DNA of 64,000 nt, taken from Gammaproteobacteria bacterium. Its GTDB lineage: Bacteria > Pseudomonadota > Gammaproteobacteria > Enterobacterales > Alteromonadaceae. The notes below the pieces were generated by a model. The model was not told the origin of the DNA. It saw only the letters and a program-made list of their open reading frames with translations, and ran no database searches. The stretch spans positions 146,098-210,097 of the forward strand of contig JAAEZG010000006.1 in assembly GCA_018222985.1 (NCBI GenBank). The letters are read 5' to 3'. The position numbers were made by a program, and so were the translations under genes. Below are positions 52,420-59,351 of this stretch, piece by piece (position 1 is the stretch's first letter; every line of letters starts with the position of its first letter).

Positions 52420-53843
52420 AAGCTCTTTTTGTTTTGTTGTGGGAACGCATGACGCGACGGATGCGCTCTATTCGGCGGCGCATTTTAGTGACTGTTTCAG
52501 TGGTATACCTGTTGTGTTCGAGCATTTCGGCCGCATGGATTTACTTTGAGATAAGCCACGAAGTGGACGAGTTATTCGACGCCGAAATGATTCAGCAGGC
52601 GAAAACGTTAGCGGTGATGGTGGCAGAGCCTGCTCAGCATCAATTTGTTAGGGGCCAGCAAGAAATTGTTATACCTTCGTTAGACCAACACGACTATGAA
52701 AACAAGCTGGCCTACCGCATTGAAGGCGTGGGCGAAGGCTGGCAGCTTTATAGCGACAACGCGCCCACGCAGCAACAGCTGCCATTTCATGAAGGATTTT
52801 CGAGCTATCGGGTTAGCGATCAGTACTGGCATGTGTTTGGCATGACAACAACCAATGGCTCCGCGCGGGTATTGCTGTTTCAAGAAGACGACTTTCGCGC
52901 TGAATTGCGCTCAGACTTAGCTGTTGACACCATAGTGCCGGTGCTTTTGTTGCTGCCTTTTATGCTGTGGTTGGGCTGGGTGGCGATTAACCGCAGCTTT
53001 CAAAGCTTTGCTCGCTTATCAAGCGCGCTTCGCCACCGCCAACCTAATGACTATTCCGCTTTTCCGCCGGCCAACGACGGCGAGGAAGTTGAGCTAGTTA
53101 AACATTCCTTGAACTACTATTTGGCGCGCATTGAACAAACCTTTGCCCGAGAAAAACGCTTCTCGGCAGACGCCGCACACGAATTGCGTACGCCATTAGC
53201 GGCATTAAAAGTGCGCCTGCAGCGCCTGCTTGATGCTAACGCTGTGCCGCAAGCTGATGACCTTGAGGAATTGCTACAAAGTACCAACCGGATTATTAAC
53301 TTGGTTGAAAGCTTATTGGTTTTGGCCAAAGTGGATAACGTTGTTGCTGTGCACGGTAGCGACAACATCGCCAAAACTTTGCGCCAAGTGTTAGCCGATA
53401 ACTACCATCGAATTGACGCTAAAAACTTACAAAGCGACGTGCAAATTCCTACCAAGTTAACCTGCCAAGGCGAACATAGCTATTGGTACCTGTTGTTCAG
53501 CAATCTTATTGATAACGCAATTAAATATGCCCCGCAGGGTAGTGAATTAACGGTCACATTTACCCCAAATACGCTCACGATCTGTAACGCTTTGGGCGCG
53601 GACCACGCGATTGACATTGAACGCGTTAGCGAACGATTTTATCGCGGTCGCCAGTTAAACGTTGAAGGCGCGGGCTTAGGCTTGAGTATTGTGGAGAACT
53701 TGGCGCAACAGCTTGGCGTCGATGTTTTTTATAAGAAAGGGGTGCAGACCCCGGTCCAGACCGGGGTCCAGACCGGGGTCGGCCCCGGGTCTGCACCCCT
53801 CTCTACATTTTGCTGCGAGTTACGGTTGCGGCACGTGGTATAA
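52407..53843 (+). CDS. Membrane histidine kinase with a repeat-derived insertion near its C-terminus
   Basis: 478 aa, QseC-type. TM1 (about 30-52), a periplasmic sensor (55-170), TM2 (173-195), a linker, and the dimerisation helix with phospho-His258 (FSADAAHELRTPLAALK). The ATPase domain has LIDNAIKYAP (N box) and EGAGLGLSIVENLA (G2 box). Residues 444-466 (KGVQTPVQTG...SAPLS) are the translation of a GTGCAGACCC palindromic repeat, after which the final strand resumes (TFCCELRL). The insertion is in frame, between the last two strands of the ATPase fold, so activity may be kept or altered. The 3' end overlaps the LtaS-like gene by 24 bp. Confidence 0.88.
   Translation: MSRLKALFVLLWERMTRRMRSIRRRILVTVSVVYLLCSSISAAWIYFEISHEVDELFDAEMIQQAKTLAVMVAEPAQHQFVRGQQEIVIPSLDQHDYENKLAYRIEGVGEGWQLYSDNAPTQQQLPFHEGFSSYRVSDQYWHVFGMTTTNGSARVLLFQEDDFRAELRSDLAVDTIVPVLLLLPFMLWLGWVAINRSFQSFARLSSALRHRQPNDYSAFPPANDGEEVELVKHSLNYYLARIEQTFAREKRFSADAAHELRTPLAALKVRLQRLLDANAVPQADDLEELLQSTNRIINLVESLLVLAKVDNVVAVHGSDNIAKTLRQVLADNYHRIDAKNLQSDVQIPTKLTCQGEHSYWYLLFSNLIDNAIKYAPQGSELTVTFTPNTLTICNALGADHAIDIERVSERFYRGRQLNVEGAGLGLSIVENLAQQLGVDVFYKKGVQTPVQTGVQTGVGPGSAPLSTFCCELRLRHVV
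53734..53805. repeat. GTGCAGACCC palindromic repeat, copy 3 (inside the kinase gene)
   Basis: AGAAAGGGGTGCAGACCC...GGGTCTGCACCCCTCTCTA, 72 bp, a multiple of three, so the reading frame of the host gene continues through it. Core units CCGGTCCAGACCGGGGTC are repeated. Confidence 0.92.
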
Positions 53844-55754
53844 ACGCTGCTGATACAGTACCGAAGGTATTGCGGCGTGGGCGCGAATACGAGTCAGCTC
53901 AGCGTCGCTTAAAGGTTCATTCAACGGGGTTAAGTGCTTCTGCGATGGCGCATAGCTATAGCGCATCGCCTTTCCGTCCACGGTCAGTACCGTAAGCTCA
54001 TGGTCTTCTAACCAGCCAAAATTATCACCAAACTGCATCATTGCACGGTTTGCAGGGGCCATGCCTGCGCTCAAGTCTTGGCCCAAGGTAGGTAGCTCGC
54101 CGCTAACGCCAGCCAACGACACTAAGGTGGGCAGTAAATCAATTTGGCTGGCAATGGCTTGCACCCGTTTAGGCTCAATATCGGCACCCAAAATTAGCCC
54201 TGGAATATGAAATTTGTTCACCGGCACCAGCTCGTTACCGTAAACGCGGGTGTCATGATCGGCCACCACTAAAAAGATCGTGTTCTGCCAATAATCACTC
54301 GCCATGGCCTTGTCGAAGAACTTGCCCAGCGCATAGTCAGCATACTTCACCGCATTGTTTAAGGTTTGCTTCGGTTGCTCGGCCAGCTCAATGGTATTGT
54401 CTGGAAACTCAAAGGGTTCATGATTTGACGAGCTAAACGCCAAAGCAAAATAGGGCTGTTGCGGGTTTTGCTGCGCAGCTTGCAAACGCTCGTGTAAACG
54501 TCCAAAAACATCCTCGTCACTAACGCCCCAACTACCCACAAACTTGGGGTTTTCATAGTGACGCTGGTCAATAATGCTCGCAAATCCATTACCCGCAAAG
54601 AATGTCGCCATGTTGTCAAAGTGGGCCTCGCCGCCATACAAAAACTCAGTGGCGTAGTTTTTGCGCTGTAAAAACTCAGCAATGGTAAAGAAATCACGCT
54701 GAGAGTTTGAAAGCTTCACTGTGCTGCGAGCTCTGGTGGGCGGAAAACCAGCAACCACCGCCTCAATACCGCGCACCGAACGCACGCCGGTGGCATATAA
54801 TTGCTCAAACCACCAACCATGCTGCTTAAGGCGCTCTAAATTTGGCGTTAACGGCAGGCCACCTAACGACTCAACAAAGGTTGCGCCCAAGCTTTCTTCC
54901 AGAATAATTACCACATTAAGTGGTTTTTCACGCTGCATTGAAGCGCTCTGAGCATGCACGGTTGGATAATTAGGCTGAGTAAACTGCTGCTGCGCCAAAT
55001 GCGGTTCATTTAAAACTGTTTGAATGATTTCTTGCTCAGACTGATTGCTATAAACCAAATTGGCTTTGCTTTCGTGTTTTAAATTATACACTGCATACAA
55101 CAGTGAATAGGTTGAGTTAATAAATAGCGAATTAACTAGGGGGTCAGCAGTGGTGGCAAAAAATGCCGGGTTCGCAGGGCGGTGCGACACGGTAGAGCGC
55201 ACCCCAACAAACACTATAAAAAGTACTAACGGCCAGGCAACCCACGCCTGCCACGGCATACGTTGATTTGGCACCTTCCTTAATTGACGTTTAGTATGTT
55301 GACGAATGCCAATAATGGCAACACCAGTCGCACCAACCGAGACAATCAACCAACCGCGAAAACCATTCCAAAGCGTCGCAAAAACTTCTTGCGGGTAGGC
55401 TAAATATTCAAAAAATAAACGGTTGGGGCGTGTGTCATATTGGGCAATAAACGCTGGCGTTGCAAATTCCATAAAAAGAATAACTAAGCCAATTATTGCA
55501 AACCACACAGTACTTGCTTTATACCAAGCACGTTCAGCTTTGAATAATGCAAAAACAGGTAAGGCAAGTAAGGCAATAAGCGCAAAATAGCCAAGTACAA
55601 TTAAATCGGCGCGAATACCTGTTATTAAATATAGGGGTAACGAGGTCACCGCTTGCACGCGCTCGTTATAAAGTATGAAATAAAGAAAACGAAATAGCCC
55701 AAGGCCAATTAAGCTTGTGCTGTAGAATAAAAATAACGGCTTAAAAAATTGCAT
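53820..55754 (-). CDS. LtaS-like membrane sulfatase (phosphoglycerol/phosphoethanolamine transferase family)
   Basis: 644 aa from ATG 55752-55754 (AGGA upstream); an earlier in-frame start adds 19 polar residues. Five TM helices fill residues 1-190, then an extracytoplasmic alkaline-phosphatase-fold domain: VVIILEESLGATFVESLGG (metal Glu), YATGVRSVRGIEAVVAGFPP (nucleophile region), GGEAHFDNMATFFAGNGF and VVADHDTRV (metal Asp-His). LtaS-type enzymes move a phosphoglycerol group from phosphatidylglycerol to a glycan or lipid and leave diacylglycerol. dgkA, which recycles diacylglycerol, is the divergent neighbour. Acceptor unknown. Confidence 0.85.
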   Translation of the reverse strand: MQFFKPLFLFYSTSLIGLGLFRFLYFILYNERVQAVTSLPLYLITGIRADLIVLGYFALIALLALPVFALFKAERAWYKASTVWFAIIGLVILFMEFATPAFIAQYDTRPNRLFFEYLAYPQEVFATLWNGFRGWLIVSVGATGVAIIGIRQHTKRQLRKVPNQRMPWQAWVAWPLVLFIVFVGVRSTVSHRPANPAFFATTADPLVNSLFINSTYSLLYAVYNLKHESKANLVYSNQSEQEIIQTVLNEPHLAQQQFTQPNYPTVHAQSASMQREKPLNVVIILEESLGATFVESLGGLPLTPNLERLKQHGWWFEQLYATGVRSVRGIEAVVAGFPPTRARSTVKLSNSQRDFFTIAEFLQRKNYATEFLYGGEAHFDNMATFFAGNGFASIIDQRHYENPKFVGSWGVSDEDVFGRLHERLQAAQQNPQQPYFALAFSSSNHEPFEFPDNTIELAEQPKQTLNNAVKYADYALGKFFDKAMASDYWQNTIFLVVADHDTRVYGNELVPVNKFHIPGLILGADIEPKRVQAIASQIDLLPTLVSLAGVSGELPTLGQDLSAGMAPANRAMMQFGDNFGWLEDHELTVLTVDGKAMRYSYAPSQKHLTPLNEPLSDAELTRIRAHAAIPSVLYQQRLYHVPQP

Positions 55755-55896
55755 TAAAAAAAGTCCTGTATTTCCGTAGCAACCAGAGCTTATCTGTGAA
55801 ACCTTAAGCAAGTCTTAAGAAATGAGTGATACAAACTAACGCGTTGAATACTTGAAGTAAACCGTTCAAACGAATTGGTCGAATTTGGAATTAAAT

Positions 55897-56256
55897 ATGA
55901 AAGCAAATAAAACCGGCATAGATCGTATTGTGCATGCCACTTTTAACTCCATGCGCGGCATTAAAAATGCGTGGCGCTACGAAGCCGCATTTCGGCAAGA
56001 AGCACTCATGTGCGCCATATTAGTGCCCGTAGCCTTTTTAGTTGAAGCCACTATGGTGGAGCGACTTTTGTTGTTGTTCACACTGTTTATTTTGGTGATA
56101 ACCGAGTTATTAAATTCCGCCGTGGAAGCCGTTGTCGACCGAGTTGGAGCCGAGTTTCATGAACTGAGTGGCCGTGCAAAAGACCTCGCTTCAGCCGCGG
56201 TGTTTTTTGCTCTGTGCTTAATGGGCGTGGTGTGGACGCTCATTCTGTTCTTCTGA
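55897..56256 (+). CDS. dgkA: Diacylglycerol kinase
   Basis: 119 aa from ATG 55897 (GGAA six bases upstream). It is a three-TM integral enzyme with the family motifs EAAFRQEA and ITELLNSAVEAVVDRVG (catalytic Glu and Asn) and the Lys in GRAKDLASAAV. It phosphorylates diacylglycerol to phosphatidic acid at the inner membrane. It is divergent from the LtaS-like gene by 142 bp, and a palindromic repeat begins two bases after its stop. Confidence 0.92.
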   Translation: MKANKTGIDRIVHATFNSMRGIKNAWRYEAAFRQEALMCAILVPVAFLVEATMVERLLLLFTLFILVITELLNSAVEAVVDRVGAEFHELSGRAKDLASAAVFFALCLMGVVWTLILFF

Positions 56257-56258
56257 TG

Positions 56259-56321
56259 TAGAGAGGGGTGCAGACCCAGCTCCAGACCAAGGTCCGGACC
56301 AGGGTCTGCACCCCTTTCTTA
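56259..56321. repeat. GTGCAGACCC palindromic repeat, copy 4 (after dgkA)
   Basis: TAGAGAGGGGTGCAGACCC...GGGTCTGCACCCCTTTCTTA, 63 bp, in the convergent gap between dgkA and a small lipoprotein gene. Confidence 0.88.
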
Positions 56322-56330
56322 AGTTAGGTA

Positions 56331-56648
56331 TTAGCAGTCGCGGTCAAGCTTGCGACGAATTTCGCGATCGGCTTTTTCCATACGCTCACCAATGGCTGTG
56401 AATTCCTCTTCATAGTCAATGATGTCTTCTAATTTCAAACCACGCTCGCGTGGGTCAAGCATTTTGTTGGCGGCTTTCATACCGTCACGCACTGTCTCAC
56501 AGACAGAGTCTTGCGCGGCTAATTCTTCTAACTCCACCACAAAGTCGTCTAATTGGCCGAGATATTTCTCAACCGGCGATTCGCTACATGCAGACAAACC
56601 GAAGGTGACCGCGAACGCAGTGCTAGCAATTAATAATTTAGATTTCAT
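56331..56648 (-). CDS. Small lipoprotein of unknown function
   Basis: 105 aa from ATG 56646-56648 (AGGA upstream). A longer open reading upstream lacks a ribosome site. The signal peptide ends in LSAC (lipidated Cys near 21). The mature part is almost all helical and charged (LDDFVVELEELAAQDSVCETVRDGMKAANK, then ERGLKLEDIIDYEEEFTAIGERMEKADREIRRKLDRDC). A cysteine in DSVCETV and a terminal one may bond. Not recognised by name. Confidence 0.65.
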   Translation of the reverse strand: MKSKLLIASTAFAVTFGLSACSESPVEKYLGQLDDFVVELEELAAQDSVCETVRDGMKAANKMLDPRERGLKLEDIIDYEEEFTAIGERMEKADREIRRKLDRDC

Positions 56649-56767
56649 TGTGTTACATTCCTTGTTGTTTCTTTGGTGAGTAGTGCCGAACATCAGCTGT
56701 TTATAAAACAAGCTCAATGTTTTGTACCTTACTCACCATTAAAAAACAACAAAAAATCAACCAATGT

Positions 56768-57019
56768 TTATTCTGGGCGTAAATCTCCGTGCAAGAATTT
56801 GCACACAAATACCACTTTGCCGTACTTCTCAAAAGACCAACGAATGCATGCTTGTAAAGCGGCCATCACCTCATCGTAATCACCAAATAGTTGGGTGCTT
56901 AGCGTATTGGTAATAACATGCACCTTGTCATAGGTGGCCAATTCATCAATAAAACCACGAATGGCGTCAATATAATTCTCTTGCAGTGGGTATTTGCTAA
57001 TTTCGACGGTAAGTTTCAT
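56768..57019 (-). CDS. YkoF-like thiamine/HMP-binding domain protein
   Basis: 83 aa single-domain protein with a ferredoxin-like beta-alpha-beta pattern: MKLTVEISKYPLQENYIDAI, TNTLSTQLFGDYDEVMAAL, KYGKVVFVCKFLHGDL. This is the YkoF/UPF0045 pattern (a single copy where B. subtilis YkoF has two). The family binds thiamine or its pyrimidine part. Cytosolic. AAGGAAG precedes the ATG. It lies alone between the lipoprotein and DCC genes. Confidence 0.72.
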   Translation of the reverse strand: MKLTVEISKYPLQENYIDAIRGFIDELATYDKVHVITNTLSTQLFGDYDEVMAALQACIRWSFEKYGKVVFVCKFLHGDLRPE

Positions 57020-57116
57020 GCAGGCTTCCTTATTATCGTTATAACTTGCCGGTGATCATAAGCGATAGCGCACACGTAATACAGAACACAGGCTTAAACT
57101 TAATAAGGTAAATAAA

Positions 57117-57506
57117 GTGGCAGCGTTAATTATATTTTACGACGGTGGTTGTCCGCTTTGTGTCAAAGAAATGCGGCAACTTAAAACCAAAGACAAACAG
57201 CATAAATTGCAGTTTGAAAACATTTGGGCAAATGATTTTGCCGAGCGTTTTCCGCATATTGATATTGCCGAAGCGAATCGTATTTTGCATGGGCAACAAG
57301 CCGACGGCGACATGATCTATGGTTTAGACGTTACCCATGCTGCATGGTCTGCGGTGGGGCGTGGCTGGATGACAGCAGCTCTGCGCTGGCCCGTCATTAA
57401 ATGGCTAGCAGACAAAGGCTACTTGTTCTTTGCCCGCAACCGCAACGGAATTTCAAAGCTAATCACCGGCAACGCACGCTGCGTGCAATGCTCACTCGAT
57501 GAGTGA
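57117..57506 (+). CDS. DCC-family thiol-disulfide oxidoreductase-like protein (DUF393)
   Basis: 129 aa from GTG 57117 (AAGG upstream). The defining DxxCxxC motif is present at the start (FYDGGCPLCVKEM), with a later conserved NGISKL near the C-terminus. The family is predicted to be a thioredoxin-like redox protein but lacks a proven reaction. It is convergent with trxC, separated by a decayed palindromic repeat. Confidence 0.82.
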   Translation: MAALIIFYDGGCPLCVKEMRQLKTKDKQHKLQFENIWANDFAERFPHIDIAEANRILHGQQADGDMIYGLDVTHAAWSAVGRGWMTAALRWPVIKWLADKGYLFFARNRNGISKLITGNARCVQCSLDE

Positions 57507-57515
57507 CGAAGTGGG

Positions 57516-57574
57516 AGAGAGGGGTGCAGACCCTAGTCCAGAGCTGGGTCCGGACCAGGGGCTGCCCCCCTTTC
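57516..57574. repeat. GTGCAGACCC palindromic repeat, copy 5 (DCC gene/trxC gap)
   Basis: The left arm is intact (GAGAGGGGTGCAGACCC). The right arm is altered to GGGGCTGCCCCCCTTTCT, so this is a degenerate or rearranged copy. It ends one base before the trxC stop. Confidence 0.8.
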
Positions 57575-58006
57575 TTAAAGATGTTGATTCAGCCACTGCA
57601 CCAGCTGCGCGGGCCCCATAGCGCCGGCTTGGCGAGCCACTTCTTGGCCGTTTTTCACCACCATAAGCGTCGGAATACTGCGAATCATAAAATGTTGCGC
57701 TAAATGCGGCTCAGTTTCGGTACTTACCTTCACAAAGCGCGCTTTGTCAGCGTACTGCTGCGCCACTTGCTCGAAAATAGGCGCAAATTGCTGGCACGGG
57801 CCGCACCAACTGGCCCAAAAGTCCACCACCAATGGCAAGTCACTATCGCGGTGCGCCCGAAACTCGTCAGCCGTTACTTTGAACGCTTTGCCCGCGAATA
57901 GCGGCGACTTACAAGCCCCACATTTGGCTTCACTACGAGGCTTGTCAGCCGCCACACGGTTCTTTTTATGGCACGAAGGACAGGCTGCAATGAATTGATC
58001 AGACAT
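57575..58006 (-). CDS. trxC: Thioredoxin 2
   Basis: 143 aa. An N-terminal zinc finger with two CxxC pairs (CPSCHKK and CGACKSPLF) is followed by a thioredoxin domain with WASWCGPCQQFAP and the cis-Pro segment IRSIPTLMVVKNG. This order is specific to TrxC. It reduces protein disulfides in the cytosol and is usually part of the oxidative-stress response. AGGTG precedes the ATG. Confidence 0.94.
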   Translation of the reverse strand: MSDQFIAACPSCHKKNRVAADKPRSEAKCGACKSPLFAGKAFKVTADEFRAHRDSDLPLVVDFWASWCGPCQQFAPIFEQVAQQYADKARFVKVSTETEPHLAQHFMIRSIPTLMVVKNGQEVARQAGAMGPAQLVQWLNQHL

Positions 58007-58071
58007 CGTTACACCTCATATTGGGTTGATACCTATTATGTGATGTCAATTTCTCCAATTTTCAAGCGGTA

Positions 58072-58365
58072 TTAATCAGGGAAGTGCAGGTAGGGGGTCA
58101 TTTGGTGATGCAAAATTCTAACGATCAAAATCTCATTGACCAGAATGCGATAGAAAATAGCATGGTGTTTGTGGTTGAAACGACGAATACCGTCTGATAT
58201 TTCATTACATTCGTAACCAATGTTTGGTGAATCAACGAGTAGCGCCATAATCTTCTCTAAGTCGAGAAGATGGCTTTGCGCGTGAAGCTCACCAAAATTC
58301 ACCAAGGTATATTCAAATATCCCGGCAAAATCATCAGCAGCTTTTGCAGAGAGTTTATAGCCCAT
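58072..58365 (-). CDS. parE: ParE/RelE-family toxin
   Basis: 97 aa with the RelE/ParE fold layout: SAKAADDFAGIFEYTLVNFGELHAQSHLLDLE (two helices), then the strand-rich end GIRRFNHKHHAIFYRILVNEILIVRILHHQM, which holds the conserved RxF...YR...V.I.RILH pattern. It is preceded by an antitoxin gene that overlaps it by 11 bp, the usual parD-parE order. ParE toxins poison DNA gyrase. Confidence 0.85.
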   Translation of the reverse strand: MGYKLSAKAADDFAGIFEYTLVNFGELHAQSHLLDLEKIMALLVDSPNIGYECNEISDGIRRFNHKHHAIFYRILVNEILIVRILHHQMTPYLHFPD

Positions 58366-58597
58366 GCTTGGCTTTTACTTGCGAAGCAATATCTCGCAGC
58401 GATAACTCGCTAACACCACTCAAATCACCCTCGGCAACTGCCAAACGAAGCATGCCGATTTGGCGTTCTTGAGCTTCAAGCAGTCGCAATGCTGAGCGCA
58501 CAACTTCACTAGTTGAACCATACCGACCAGATTCGATGAGCTCGGTAACAAATTCATCAAGTTGCGAGCCAATTGTAATACTTGTCGTGCGGGCCAT
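58355..58597 (-). CDS. parD: ParD-family ribbon-helix-helix antitoxin
   Basis: 80 aa from ATG 58595-58597 (AAGG seven bases upstream; a TTG two codons earlier is possible). The RHH start MARTTSITIGSQLDEFVTELIESGRYGSTSEVVRSALRLLE matches ParD. The C-terminal half that binds ParE follows. Its promoter region carries a perfect palindrome at 58614-58632, a likely autoregulatory operator. Confidence 0.87.
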   Translation of the reverse strand: MARTTSITIGSQLDEFVTELIESGRYGSTSEVVRSALRLLEAQERQIGMLRLAVAEGDLSGVSELSLRDIASQVKAKHGL

Positions 58598-58613
58598 GTT
58601 CAAACCTTAAATA

Positions 58614-58632
58614 TGTGTGAATAATTCACACA
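58614..58632. promoter_or_regulatory. Palindromic operator of parDE
   Basis: TGTGTGAAT-A-ATTCACACA is a perfect 9-bp inverted repeat about one base centre, 17 bp before the parD start. The position fits autorepression by the ParD-ParE complex. Confidence 0.65.
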
Positions 58633-58675
58633 AGTTTAGACAAACAACATGAGTAACGCAAACTCAAGGCACAAA

Positions 58676-58701
58676 AAAAGGAGCTCAAGAGAGCTCCTTT
58701 T
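58676..58701 (-). terminator. Intrinsic terminator of cspA
   Basis: AAAAGGAGCTC-AAGA-GAGCTCCTTTT gives an 11-bp stem with a 4-base loop. On the minus strand it is followed by a run of T (complement of AAAAAAA at 58673-58679). It separates cspA from parDE. Confidence 0.8.
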
Positions 58702-58730
58702 CAATCAATTTTTACAGCGAAAAGCGAAGC

Positions 58731-58940
58731 TTATAAAGCAACGATGTTTTCAGCTTGTGGGCCTTTAGGACCTTGAGTGATCGAGAACGATACACGTTGG
58801 CCTTCGGCAAGGGTTTTGAAACCGGTGCTAGCAATTGCGCTAAAGTGAGCAAATACGTCTGCGCCACCTTGTTGCTCAATAAAACCAAAACCTTTCGATT
58901 CGTTAAACCACTTTACGGTACCAGTTACTGTAGTAGACAT
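58731..58940 (-). CDS. cspA: Cold-shock domain protein
   Basis: 69 aa, a single cold-shock domain. RNP1 is KGFGFI and RNP2 is VFAHFSAI, and it begins [18 protein letters not shown]. It is a nucleic-acid chaperone that melts RNA secondary structure. A leader of about 170 nt with a cold-box-like GCGTACAG lies upstream, so cold induction is plausible. It ends in a clear intrinsic terminator. Which Csp paralogue it corresponds to cannot be told. Confidence 0.93.
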   Translation of the reverse strand: MSTTVTGTVKWFNESKGFGFIEQQGGADVFAHFSAIASTGFKTLAEGQRVSFSITQGPKGPQAENIVAL

Positions 58941-59103
58941 AATATTTATCCTGAAATTTTAAAAAGTTTGCCGCCACAGCCAAATGCTATGAACGGAGTC
59001 ATGCGGGGTAAAAAATGGAAATTTAAAGCTACAGGACGAAGATTGTTACTAACTGAATGCGACGTAGAGAGATTTAACTTGCTGTTTCTTAACCAACGCC
59101 GCC

Positions 59104-59115
59104 CACTGTACGCTT
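59104..59115 (-). promoter_or_regulatory. Cold-box-like element in the csp leader
   Basis: Read on the minus strand, AAGCGTACAGTG resembles the E. coli cspA cold box (TGACGTACAGA; seven of the eight core bases CGTACAG plus flank agree). It lies about 165 nt before the ATG, close to the 159-nt leader of E. coli cspA. Moderate match only. Confidence 0.4.
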
Positions 59116-59154
59116 ATTCCTGAGTAAGTCAAACTTTATTTCAAAAGGCGTCTT

Positions 59155-59183
59155 TTGCGTTCGATCAAAGATTTCCGTATAAT
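59155..59183 (+). promoter_or_regulatory. Candidate sigma70 promoter of the SulP gene
   Basis: TTGCGT (59155-59160), 17-bp spacer, TATAAT (59178-59183). The perfect -10 and ideal spacing give it weight. Transcription from here would carry a leader of about 160 nt before the ATG at 59352. Confidence 0.5.
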
Positions 59184-59351
59184 CCGCGGCTTCAAAACGA
59201 CGGAGAAACTTGGTTTGTTTAACCTTACGCCACCCTAGCGTTCACATCTTTAATAAACGTTGCGTTTAAACTCTTTAATCAACAAGAGCCATTAACGCGG
59301 CGCATTTCTGTATTTGTTATTTATTTTCAACTAAAAAGCGAAATTATAATT

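Larger units (their letters stand above)
58941..59351. other. 411-bp divergent gap: csp leader and SulP promoter
   Basis: Left part: presumed 5' untranslated leader of the csp gene (58941 to about 59115). Right part: a TATAAT-type promoter at 59155-59183 and a leader of about 160 nt before sulP. No open frame with a ribosome site on either strand. Confidence 0.5.

Noticed and set aside
58755..59123. 122-codon plus-strand frame across the csp gene
   Set aside because: It lies over csp in antisense and over its leader. No Shine-Dalgarno and no recognisable domain.
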